Shown here: one piece after another, positions 23,874-30,802 of the stretch
Layout: every line of letters starts with the position of its first letter
How positions within the stretch are numbered: the stretch's first letter is position 1
Source: a virus
Strand: one strand, 5' to 3'
Length of the DNA stretch: 43,792 nucleotides
Virus record (IMG/VR): IMGVR_UViG_3300005529_000016
Span: 1-43,792 of that record
Program-made: the position numbers and the translations under genes
Notes under the pieces: model-generated
What the model saw: the letters and a program-made list of their open reading frames with translations, nothing else
Database searches by the model: none
Told to the model about the DNA's origin: nothing

Positions 23874-24440
23874 ATGCGTCGCACCCTGACTTTCTCCCTG
23901 GCCTTCCTGGGCCTGGCCTTCCTCGGCGCCCTGGCGCTGGCAGCGCCCGACCGCTTCAACAACGACGTCTACGTCGCCGGCAACCTGAGCTGCGCGACCT
24001 TCTCGCCGCCCTCGGGCTGCGTCACCGACGCGAGCATCGTCTCGGCCGCCAACGTCGCCTTCACCAAGCTGCAGCACCTGCAGAACCACACGTACAGCCA
24101 GGCCGGCGCCTCGAACGCCGCCGCCGAGCGCAAGGCCGTCCACGTCTCCAAGAACGGCGGCGCGGTGCAGAGCTTTGACGTCGGCGCCGTGACCGCCGCG
24201 ACCGGCAACGCCACGGTGGTGCTCGACCTGCAGAAGAACGGCACGACGGTGCTGACGGGCACCATCACCCTCGACAACGGCACCGCGGCCTACGCCCTCA
24301 AGAGCGGCACGCTCTCGGGCACGGTGACCCTGTCCGCCGGCGACGTCCTGGAGGTCGTCGTCACCAGCCCCAACGCGGGCTCGGGCGCCCTGGCCAAGGG
24401 GCTCTTCGGCGTCGTGCAGGTCATGGAGAAGGGCCAGTAA
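23874..24440 (+). CDS. Tail-region protein with a signal-peptide-like N-terminus, 188 aa
   Basis: ATG follows TAGGAGG. The first 23 residues (MRRTLTFSLAFLGLAFLGAL and following, ending ALA) look like a cleavable signal peptide, which is odd for a virion tail protein. The remainder is a Thr/Gly/Val-rich beta sandwich (NATVVLDLQKNGTTVLTGTI, LSGDVLEVVVT-like strands). Similar beta proteins occur in tail clusters of planctomycete elements in my recollection. Either it is exported into the host envelope, or the hydrophobic start anchors it during assembly. Confidence 0.65.
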   Translation: MRRTLTFSLAFLGLAFLGALALAAPDRFNNDVYVAGNLSCATFSPPSGCVTDASIVSAANVAFTKLQHLQNHTYSQAGASNAAAERKAVHVSKNGGAVQSFDVGAVTAATGNATVVLDLQKNGTTVLTGTITLDNGTAAYALKSGTLSGTVTLSAGDVLEVVVTSPNAGSGALAKGLFGVVQVMEKGQ

Positions 24441-24448
24441 CCACGGCC

Positions 24449-24466
24449 GGTACAGGCGCCCGCACC
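24449..24466. repeat. Dispersed 18-bp palindromic repeat
   Basis: GGTACAGGCGCCCGCACC in the 42-base gap between 24440 and 24483, ending 16 bases before the next ATG. Confidence 0.85.
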
Positions 24467-24482
24467 CCCGGAAGGGCCTCCC

Positions 24483-25010
24483 ATGTTCGGACCGCAGGAC
24501 CTGGCGCGCGTGGCCCGGGCCGTCGCCTACGTCGAGGGCCGGCCGCGCGCCGAGATGGGCCCGGGCAACCCGGAGGCCTTCGCCAACCAGCCCGTGATCC
24601 AGTTCGTGCGGGTCACGGGCGGCGCGAAGAACTCCGCCGGCTTCTACCCGGGGGTGTGGCTGACCTGGGACGCGGCCACCCAGACCTGGACCGACCGGGA
24701 CGCCATCTGGGTGGCGGTCGCCGACGGCTGGACGCTGGACCCGGCCCTGCACTACCCGGCCAAATTGTGGGACTACTACCCGACGGCGTACCTGACGGAC
24801 GGCGCCGGCAACCGCGTGGTGGACGGCTCGGGCAACCCGGTCGTCGGCACGCAGGGGGGGACGGTGTACATGGTGGGCCCCTTCGCCTCGGCCGGCTGGA
24901 CCGGCACGTTCCTGGCGGTCTACAGCGTCGTTTGCAACGGCGACGGCTCACTCACCTACCTGGGCAAGACCGTGACCGTGCGCGACGGCCTTATCACCGA
25001 CGTGAGCTGA
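24483..25010 (+). CDS. Tail/appendage protein, 175 aa
   Basis: The product begins with a short helix (FGPQDLARVARAVAYVEGRP) and continues as a beta-rich, Gly/Thr/Trp-rich domain (GVWLTWDAATQTWTDRDAIW, YLTDGAGNRVVDGSGNPVVG). It is in the row of tail-tip and fibre genes after the tape measure. No enzymatic motif is seen. Its stop overlaps the start of the Cys-rich gene (TGATG). Confidence 0.6.
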   Translation: MFGPQDLARVARAVAYVEGRPRAEMGPGNPEAFANQPVIQFVRVTGGAKNSAGFYPGVWLTWDAATQTWTDRDAIWVAVADGWTLDPALHYPAKLWDYYPTAYLTDGAGNRVVDGSGNPVVGTQGGTVYMVGPFASAGWTGTFLAVYSVVCNGDGSLTYLGKTVTVRDGLITDVS

Positions 25011-25714
25011 TGTTCCAGGCCACCATCCCCTGTCCCTGTTGCCGCTGCCCGGAGTGCAACCCGGCGTGCGACCCCGTGCCGTGCTGCCCCCCGTCGGGCG
25101 ACCCCACCTTCGCCGCCCTCGCGGGCCGCCACAAGGCCTGCTACCAGGCCTGGCAGAACCCGGCCACGCCGCCGCCGCGGGTGCTGAACTTCCAGCTCCT
25201 GTGCCCCTGCTGCGCGGGCCAGGCGCAGGGCCCCTTCTGCCCGGGCTGCCCGGTGCTGCACGGGCAGATCTGGCCCGGCGGCGGGCCCGGCGGCGGCAGC
25301 CAGCTCGCCAACCTCGGCAGCTGCGGCGGCACGACCAACGCGCCGGGCGCCGGCCTGGGCGGCATGGTGAGCTACGCCGACGACTGCCTGGCGCAGTGGC
25401 AGAACAGCAGCAACCTCGGCTGCTTCCTGGGCCGCTGCGACGGCGCGGGGATCTGGGACACCGTGTCCGTCAATGACCTCGACTCGTCGAACGCCTTCGG
25501 CCTGCCGGCGTCGAGCTACCAGGTCATCTCCTGCGTGCCGTTCGCGGCCGTCTGGAAGAGCTACCTCTTCGTGCCGGGCTACTGCACGGCGACCTGGAAC
25601 GGCACGGCGTTCGACTACGCGGCGACCTACTGCGGCACCCCGGTGCCGCTGGCGCCGGGCAGCAGCACGTGCTCGGGGGTCCTGGTCCCCTTCACCCTGA
25701 ACATCTACGAGTGA
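25010..25714 (+). CDS. Cysteine-rich putative tail protein, 234 aa, 22 Cys
   Basis: The protein contains 22 cysteines in 234 residues. Eight of them fall in the first 26 positions (IPCPCCRCPECNPACDPVPC, then C), and CPCC and CPGCP clusters follow at 65-80. The C-terminal half is a beta-like domain with spaced single cysteines (SCGG, DDCLAQW, GCFLGRCDG, GYCTATW), suggesting disulfide bonds or metal clusters. It has no signal peptide. Coupled by overlap to the tail gene upstream, it is probably a virion tip component. Planctomycete cell envelopes are known for Cys-rich, cross-linked proteins, which may be relevant to binding. Confidence 0.6.
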   Translation: MFQATIPCPCCRCPECNPACDPVPCCPPSGDPTFAALAGRHKACYQAWQNPATPPPRVLNFQLLCPCCAGQAQGPFCPGCPVLHGQIWPGGGPGGGSQLANLGSCGGTTNAPGAGLGGMVSYADDCLAQWQNSSNLGCFLGRCDGAGIWDTVSVNDLDSSNAFGLPASSYQVISCVPFAAVWKSYLFVPGYCTATWNGTAFDYAATYCGTPVPLAPGSSTCSGVLVPFTLNIYE

Positions 25715-25718
25715 GCCG

Positions 25719-26060
25719 ATGGCCCGCCCCTGTACGTGCGACCAAGGCATCGACCGCCCCTGGCAGCCGGGGACCGGCCAGTGCTCGCGCTGCTGGCTGT
25801 GGCACAACAAGCCCGAGACGCGGGCGGCCCTGGAGGGCTCGATGCCGCCGCCGCCGGGCGCGCCGGCGAAGCCCGCCGTGCCGTGTGGCGACCTCTTCGC
25901 GGCGGTCGCGCGGTACGTCGGCGCGGACCGCCTAGCGAGGCTGTGGGAGAAGTGGACCGGCAAGCCGTGCGGCTGCCCGGAGCGGCAGGCCGCGATGAAC
26001 AAGGCGTGCGCGGCCCTGGAGAAGTGGCTGCGCCGGCTGAGCTGGCTGAAGGGGGGCTGA
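25719..26060 (+). CDS. Small Cys-containing protein, 113 aa
   Basis: The protein has a CTCDQG and CSRCW front, a Pro linker, and a C-terminal helical part with KPCGCPERQAAMNKACAALE. Eight cysteines in 113 residues suggest two metal-binding knuckles. It follows the 22-Cys protein by four bases. The CGCxxR helix recalls small proteins seen next to glycosyltransferase or tail genes in mobile elements, but I cannot assign a function. Confidence 0.6.
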   Translation: MARPCTCDQGIDRPWQPGTGQCSRCWLWHNKPETRAALEGSMPPPPGAPAKPAVPCGDLFAAVARYVGADRLARLWEKWTGKPCGCPERQAAMNKACAALEKWLRRLSWLKGG

Positions 26061-26061
26061 G

Positions 26062-26730
26062 GTGGACGTCACGCACGCGAGCATGGCCGGGGCCGACCTG
26101 CACGACTTCGTCAAGTTCCGCCAGAGCACCGACCCGGGCGGCGAGGCCTCCCCGGGCGACGCCTGGGAGGACACCAGCGCCACGCCGCACCAGCTCAAGA
26201 GGAGGAACGCCGGCGGCACCGGCTGGGACGCGATCGGCGGCGCCGGCTCGGTGACCACGGTCTCGGTCGTCCCCGCCAACGGCTTCGCCGGCACGGTGGC
26301 CGGGGCCACGAGCACGCCGGCGATCACCCTGAGCACCACGGTCACCGGCCTCCTGAAGGGCAACGGCACGGCGGTCTCCGCGGCGGTCGTCGGCACCGAC
26401 TACGTCGCCGGCGCCGGCGGCACGAGCATCGTCACCGTCGGCACGGTGACCACGGGCACCTGGCAGGCCACGGCGGTCGGCCTGGCCTACGGAGGCACCG
26501 GGGCCGACCTGCACGCGACCGGCCCGGGCGTGCTGGTGCAGGCCTCCGGCGGCGCGAACGTCACCGTCGTCTCGCCCTACGGCCCGGCCGGCGTGACGGC
26601 CGGGCAGACGTCCGGCTCCGGGACCGCCGTCCTCGTGGACGACACCTTTACCGGCAACACGGGCAGCTCGGCCTACACGATCGGCGACGTGGTCGCCGCG
26701 CTCAAGGCCGCCAAGATCCTCGCCGCCTGA
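26062..26730 (+). CDS. Tail fibre-like protein, 222 aa
   Basis: GTG start one base after the previous stop. After about 55 residues of polar lead, the product is a Gly/Thr/Val-rich repeat-like chain (GTVTTGTWQATAVGLAYGGT, GADLHATGPGVLVQASGGAN) of the type found in trimeric phage fibres and appendage proteins. The AYGGTGADL wording is common in phage tail fibres. A C-terminal helix (YTIGDVVAALKAAKILAA) may end the fibre. Likely part of the adsorption apparatus. Confidence 0.7.
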   Translation: MDVTHASMAGADLHDFVKFRQSTDPGGEASPGDAWEDTSATPHQLKRRNAGGTGWDAIGGAGSVTTVSVVPANGFAGTVAGATSTPAITLSTTVTGLLKGNGTAVSAAVVGTDYVAGAGGTSIVTVGTVTTGTWQATAVGLAYGGTGADLHATGPGVLVQASGGANVTVVSPYGPAGVTAGQTSGSGTAVLVDDTFTGNTGSSAYTIGDVVAALKAAKILAA

Positions 26731-26745
26731 CGGAGGGCCCCGGAC

Positions 26746-26946
26746 GTGACGAAAGCCTTCATGCTGGCCGTGCTGCTGATCGTCGGCGCCTACGACGTCT
26801 CGTGCTGGCTCGGCCTGACCGGCGCGCCGACGATCTCGGCCACCGTGCGCGGCTGGGCCCGGGCCTACCCGCTGCCGGTCTGCGGCGGCTACCTGCTCCT
26901 GGCGGCGCTGCTCTACTGGCACCTGTTCCTCGAATACCGGGAGTAG
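26746..26946 (+). CDS. Small two-helix membrane protein, holin candidate, 66 aa
   Basis: The product has two hydrophobic helices (KAFMLAVLLIVGAYDVSCWL and VCGGYLLLAALLYWHLFL) joined by a polar loop with APTISATVRGWARAYP, and a short charged tail. This is the outline of a class II holin. It lies between fibre genes rather than next to an endolysin, so a fibre-assembly or superinfection role is possible. Similar small membrane proteins containing a TISxxVRxW loop are frequent near tail fibres. Confidence 0.55.
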   Translation: MTKAFMLAVLLIVGAYDVSCWLGLTGAPTISATVRGWARAYPLPVCGGYLLLAALLYWHLFLEYRE

Positions 26947-26949
26947 CCC

Positions 26950-28683
26950 GTGGCCGACAACACCACCATGCTGCCCGGCGGCGGCGGCGACACCCTCCGC
27001 GACGTGGACCGCGCCGGCGTCAAGACGCCGGTCGTCGGCCTGGACCTCGGCATCGGCACGGGCTCGGAAAAGCTCATGGCGCCGGGCCAGGCGACCATGG
27101 CCAACAGCATCCCCGTCGCCCTCGCCAGCGACCAGAGTACCCTCCCGGTGAGCGTCCCGGGTACCGTGACCGTGGTCCAGGCGGCCGCGGCGAACCTCAA
27201 GGTGACGGCCAGCCAGGGGGGCACCTGGCTGGTCACGGTCGCCAACCTGCCGCCCACCCAGCCCGCGAGCATCGCCGACGGCGCCGACGAGACGCTCGGC
27301 GCCCAGGCCGACCCCGCGGCGACGACGGACACGGGGGCGTTCTCGCTCGTCGCCCTCACCAAGCGACTGCTCTCGCGCCTGACCACGCTCATGGGGCAGC
27401 TGCCGGCCGCTCTGACGGGGGCGGGCAACCTCAAGGTGGCGATCCAGGAGGACTCGGTCACGCTGCAGGCGAACGCCGCCCAGGTCGCGGGCACGGCGAC
27501 CTCGGTCAACACCGGCAACGCCGACGCCGGCACGCAGCGCGTCGTGCTGGCCTCGAACCAGCCGGCCGTCACGGTGACCGAGAGCAACCTCGACGGCTCG
27601 GTCACGGCCGACGGCGGCGCGGCCCCGACCAAGGGCGTCTCCGTCCTGGGCAAGACGAACGACGGCACGGCCCAGTACCGGTACCTGCCCCTGGGCGCCG
27701 GCGGCCGCTCCGTGATCGTCGAGGGGTACGCCGGCGGGACGCAGGTCCCGGTCAACGTCAACCAGGTCGGCGGCGCGGCCCTCGCCCTGGGCCAGCAGCT
27801 CGCCGCCGGCTCGGTCCCCGTGGTGCTCACCGCGGCCCAGCTGGCGGCGCTGACCCCGCCCTCGGCCGTCACCGCCAACGTCGGCACGACGGGCGGCCTG
27901 GCCCTCGACGCCACGCTCACGGGCGGCACGGCCAAGTTCCAGCAGTACGACGGCGCCAACGTCCTCGGCACGGCGGCGCACCCCGTCCAGGTCTCCCTGG
28001 CCAACACGGGCGCCAACGGGACCCCGATCGCGGTCACCGCGAGCGCCGGGACCAACCTCAACACGAGCGCCCTGGCCCTGGAGTCGGGCGGCAACCTGGC
28101 CACGCTCGCCGGCGCGGTCTCGGGCGGCAAGCTGCAGGACAACGTCGCCCAGGTCGGCGGGACCGCCGTGGCCACCGGCAACGGCGCGACGACCGCCGGC
28201 ACGCAGCGCTTCACCCTGAGCAACGACAGCACGGGCCAGGTGCAGCTCGCGGCCGGCAGCGCCCTCGCCGGCAAATTCGGCATCGACCAGACGACGCCGG
28301 GCACGACCAACGGCGTGACCCCGGTCCCGGCGACGTCGGGCGGTCCCACGACCGCCCGGATCAAGTCCGCCTCGGGCACCAACGCCACCAGCGTCAAGGC
28401 CTCGGCCGGCCAGGTCTACGGCTGGTACCTGTTCAACAACACGTCCTCGGTCATCTCGCTGCACCTTTACAACACCGCGGGCACCCCGACCGCCGGCAGC
28501 GGCACGCCGCTCTTCACGGTGCCCGTCCCGGCCAACGGCGGCTGCGTCGTCGAGTTCGACATGGGCGTCCCGTTCGGGACGGGCATCGGCTACACGATCA
28601 CCAAGGGGGCGACCTCGCCCTCGGACACCGACACCGGCGCCTGCGCGGCCGACGACCTGCACGGCGTCCTGCTCTACAAGTAG
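26950..28683 (+). CDS. Tail fibre protein with repeated beta motifs, 577 aa
   Basis: The 577-residue protein is Gly/Ala/Thr/Val-rich with recurring units, for example ANSIPVALASDQSTLPVSV near residue 52 and GTQRVVLASNQPAVTV near 195, then NVNQVGGAAL and NVAQVGGTAV units spaced along the chain. Such repeats build extended beta fibres. The C-terminal 120 residues (GQVYGWYLFNNTSSVISLHL) form a compact beta domain that may bind the receptor. GTG start four bases after the previous gene. Confidence 0.75.
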   Translation: MADNTTMLPGGGGDTLRDVDRAGVKTPVVGLDLGIGTGSEKLMAPGQATMANSIPVALASDQSTLPVSVPGTVTVVQAAAANLKVTASQGGTWLVTVANLPPTQPASIADGADETLGAQADPAATTDTGAFSLVALTKRLLSRLTTLMGQLPAALTGAGNLKVAIQEDSVTLQANAAQVAGTATSVNTGNADAGTQRVVLASNQPAVTVTESNLDGSVTADGGAAPTKGVSVLGKTNDGTAQYRYLPLGAGGRSVIVEGYAGGTQVPVNVNQVGGAALALGQQLAAGSVPVVLTAAQLAALTPPSAVTANVGTTGGLALDATLTGGTAKFQQYDGANVLGTAAHPVQVSLANTGANGTPIAVTASAGTNLNTSALALESGGNLATLAGAVSGGKLQDNVAQVGGTAVATGNGATTAGTQRFTLSNDSTGQVQLAAGSALAGKFGIDQTTPGTTNGVTPVPATSGGPTTARIKSASGTNATSVKASAGQVYGWYLFNNTSSVISLHLYNTAGTPTAGSGTPLFTVPVPANGGCVVEFDMGVPFGTGIGYTITKGATSPSDTDTGACAADDLHGVLLYK

Positions 28684-28692
28684 GGGTCTCAC

Positions 28693-29451
28693 GTGGGCAA
28701 GCCGGCTTCGGGCGCATCCCTGGACGCGGGCAACAGCCTCTACAGCCACCTGACGGCGGCCGGGTCCGCGGTCTGGGCCATGCTGGAGGGCTCGGGGACC
28801 ACGTCGGCCGACTCCAGCGGCAACGGCCACGGCCTGACCCTGGACGGCACCTGCTCCTGGTCCACCGACGGCGCGGGCAACGCCATCGTCACCTACGGCG
28901 GCGCCGCCGGGGGCCACGCCTGCGCCGTCACCGGCCCGCCCGACCTGGCCGGCACGTCGAGCTGGTCCTTCGCCTGGCGGGGCAAGATCACCGGGGCCAA
29001 CACGTTCAACGTCTTCGCCGGCGGCGAGGCGTCGGGGAGCAACATCGACTTCGTCAAGGGCGTCCGGCTGGAGTTCGACAGCAAGGCCGGCGGCTCCTAC
29101 AAGTTCGACTCGTACGCCACCGACTTCCTCAACGACCACGATTACCTCCTGGTCTACGACCAGCCCAACGCCCGGCTGCACCTGTACGTGGACGGCGCGG
29201 AGGTCACTGGCTCGCCCCTGACCGTTGCCTCGAATGACGCGGCGGTCAAGTTCGCCAGCCTGGGGGCCGGCTTCGACGGGTCGGACAGCTTCTCCATCCT
29301 CGGCAGCCTGACCTACGGCTACCTGATGGCGGGCTACGCGGCGAGTAGCACGGACGCGAGCAACCTGCACGCGGACCCCTACTCGATCTTTTCGGCCGGC
29401 GGCGGCTCCCCCGCGCCGCACCTGCTGAGTTCCCTGGGGGTAGGAGCCTGA
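28693..29451 (+). CDS. LamG/concanavalin-like lectin tail protein, 252 aa
   Basis: The product reads as a concanavalin A-like jelly roll: AVWAMLEGSGTTSADSSGNG, GLTLDGTCSWSTDGAGN, SWSFAWRGKITGANTFNVF and HDYLLVYDQPNARLHLYVDG are the strands and turns typical of LamG-type domains, which bind glycans. On a phage tail this points to receptor recognition on the host surface. The gene follows the long fibre gene and precedes a small gene starting one base after its stop. Confidence 0.7.
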   Translation: MGKPASGASLDAGNSLYSHLTAAGSAVWAMLEGSGTTSADSSGNGHGLTLDGTCSWSTDGAGNAIVTYGGAAGGHACAVTGPPDLAGTSSWSFAWRGKITGANTFNVFAGGEASGSNIDFVKGVRLEFDSKAGGSYKFDSYATDFLNDHDYLLVYDQPNARLHLYVDGAEVTGSPLTVASNDAAVKFASLGAGFDGSDSFSILGSLTYGYLMAGYAASSTDASNLHADPYSIFSAGGGSPAPHLLSSLGVGA

Positions 29452-29452
29452 C

Positions 29453-29737
29453 ATGGCGACGACGTACATCCCGATTAGCACCGGCCAGCGCCTGGGCGCC
29501 AGGCTCCGCTCGGCCGTGGACCAGGCCGGCAGCGCCTGGGGGCAGCTGCAGGCGCTCTACGCCGTGATGGGCACGATGGTGGACTCCGCCGCCAGCCCGC
29601 CCAGCTACGCGCTGATCGAGACCCAGTTCGGCCTGCAGGCCGGCCAGGGCGCGACGCTCTACACGCTGCTGCAGACGGTGATCCAGACCGGCGACGCGAG
29701 CGCCGCGCTGGCCGAGCTTTTGACCCAGTGCGGCTGA
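29453..29737 (+). CDS. Hypothetical helical tail-region protein, 94 aa
   Basis: The product is mostly helical (GQRLGARLRSAVDQAGSAWG, then QGATLYTLLQTVIQTGDASA) with no Cys until the last codons. It has no recognisable domain. Close spacing on both sides places it in the fibre operon, perhaps as a fibre chaperone or tail accessory. Confidence 0.6.
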   Translation: MATTYIPISTGQRLGARLRSAVDQAGSAWGQLQALYAVMGTMVDSAASPPSYALIETQFGLQAGQGATLYTLLQTVIQTGDASAALAELLTQCG

Positions 29738-29745
29738 GGCAGGCG

Positions 29746-29931
29746 ATGCATCTCTACTACGCCCTCGGCCTGCGCATGGGGGGCTCGGCGGTCGCCGTGC
29801 CGTCGGCCGTGCTGCACGTACGGGCCGCGGGCCGGACCGCGATCAAGGCGCAGGCCGCCGGGCAGACCGCGCTCAAGGTCGCCGCCGCCGGCCGGACCGC
29901 GCTCCGGGTGACCGGGCAGGGGAGGGGGTAG
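29746..29931 (+). CDS. Short protein with four 10-residue repeats, 61 aa
   Basis: ATG 29746 follows GAGGCAGG. The C-terminal two thirds consist of four tandem ten-residue units of the form L-(K/R)-V-x-A-A-G-R-T-A (VRAAGRTA, IKAQAAGQTA, LKVAAAGRTA, LRVTGQGRG). The charge pattern is regular and basic. The function is unknown; a short amphipathic or beta-solenoid-like structural element of the tail is one option. Confidence 0.55.
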   Translation: MHLYYALGLRMGGSAVAVPSAVLHVRAAGRTAIKAQAAGQTALKVAAAGRTALRVTGQGRG

Positions 29932-29934
29932 CGT

Positions 29935-30252
29935 ATGCCGGACCAGACGGTGCACAACCAGGTCAACACGCCGATCGAGCACGACTACACGTTCCTCGAC
30001 GACGAGGGCGACCCGATCCCCCTGACGGGCGCGACGGTCGTCCTGCTCGCCCGCGAGCCGGTGCCCTCCAAGGTCTCCCACCAGGTCGCCGCCGCGATCG
30101 TGTCCGCCGCGGCCGGCACCGTCAAGGCGACCTTCGCCTACCCGTTCGACGGGGAGTGGACCTGGCAGTTCCGGGCCACGCTCCCGGGGCCCGTCGAGGT
30201 GGACGGGGTGCGGCAGCCGATCCTCGTGGAGCCCAACTGTGACGCGCCCTGA
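29935..30252 (+). CDS. Baseplate/BppU-like beta protein, 105 aa
   Basis: The product follows the outline of the BppU N-terminal-type domain used to attach fibres: IEHDYTFLDDEGDPIPLTGA, TVVLLAREPVPSK, then AAAGTVKATFAYPFDGEWTW and a final strand pair. In other phages such domains describe an input beta sandwich of about 100 residues. It precedes and overlaps the sigma factor gene by 14 bases, tying the sigma factor to the tail operon. Confidence 0.65.
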   Translation: MPDQTVHNQVNTPIEHDYTFLDDEGDPIPLTGATVVLLAREPVPSKVSHQVAAAIVSAAAGTVKATFAYPFDGEWTWQFRATLPGPVEVDGVRQPILVEPNCDAP

Positions 30253-30802
30253 AGTCACCGCCGCCGTCGTCGGGCTCGCCGCCCGCGCCCGCGCCGGCGA
30301 CCTGGCCGCCTTCGGCCTGCTCGCCGAGAAGTACCGCGGCATGGTCCTGGCGGCCGTGCGCCGCCACGCCCGCTCGCGCGAGGACGCCGAGGACCTGGCC
30401 CAGGAGGCGCTGCTGCGCGCCCTGCGCTTCGTCGGCGGCCTGCGCGACCCGGCGAGCTTCCCCTCCTGGCTGTGGCGCGTCGCCGTGCAGACCGCGCTGG
30501 CCCGCCCGGCCCCGCGGCCGGGGCCGCCGCCGGCCGCCGAGCCCGCGGCGCCGGGCGCCTGCCCCCTGGAGGCGCTGCTGCGCGCCGAGCTGCGACAGAT
30601 CGTCCGGCGGGCCGTCGCCGGCCTGCGCCCCACGGACCGCGAGGTCCTGGGCAGCTACTACCTGGCCGGCCGCTCGGTCGGCGAGACGGCCCGGCTCCTG
30701 GGCGTGCCGCGCGGCACGGTGCAGAGCCGGCTGCACGCCGCCCGCCGCCGGGCGCGCGCCGCCCTGTCCGCCCTGGGAGGTGACCCGTGCGCCGCTTCCT
30801 GA
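30239..30802 (+). CDS. ECF-type RNA polymerase sigma factor
   Basis: The 187-residue protein has both sigma domains. Region 2 spans about 19-88 (GDLAAFGLLAEKYRGMVLAA, SREDAEDLAQEALLRALRF, FPSWLWRVAVQTA). Region 4 spans about 115-175 (LRPTDREVLGSYYLAGRSVG, ETARLLGVPRGTVQSRLHAA). A Pro/Ala linker joins them; no extra domain and no anti-sigma gene are seen. ECF sigmas redirect host polymerase, and planctomycetes carry many. A phage copy at the end of the tail operon could switch on the lysis or surface-modification genes downstream. The GTG start overlaps the previous gene, and its end overlaps the dual-protease gene by 16 bases, so all three are translationally linked. Confidence 0.92.
   Translation: MTRPEVTAAVVGLAARARAGDLAAFGLLAEKYRGMVLAAVRRHARSREDAEDLAQEALLRALRFVGGLRDPASFPSWLWRVAVQTALARPAPRPGPPPAAEPAAPGACPLEALLRAELRQIVRRAVAGLRPTDREVLGSYYLAGRSVGETARLLGVPRGTVQSRLHAARRRARAALSALGGDPCAAS

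Noticed and set aside
25705-29481. Very long minus-strand open frame (1258 codons) across the fibre genes
   Set aside because: It is antisense to several well-supported tail genes, has Arg/Val/Gly/Ala low complexity, and arises because high GC removes stop codons. The same applies to the other long antisense frames, such as 22695-24752 and 11258-12994.
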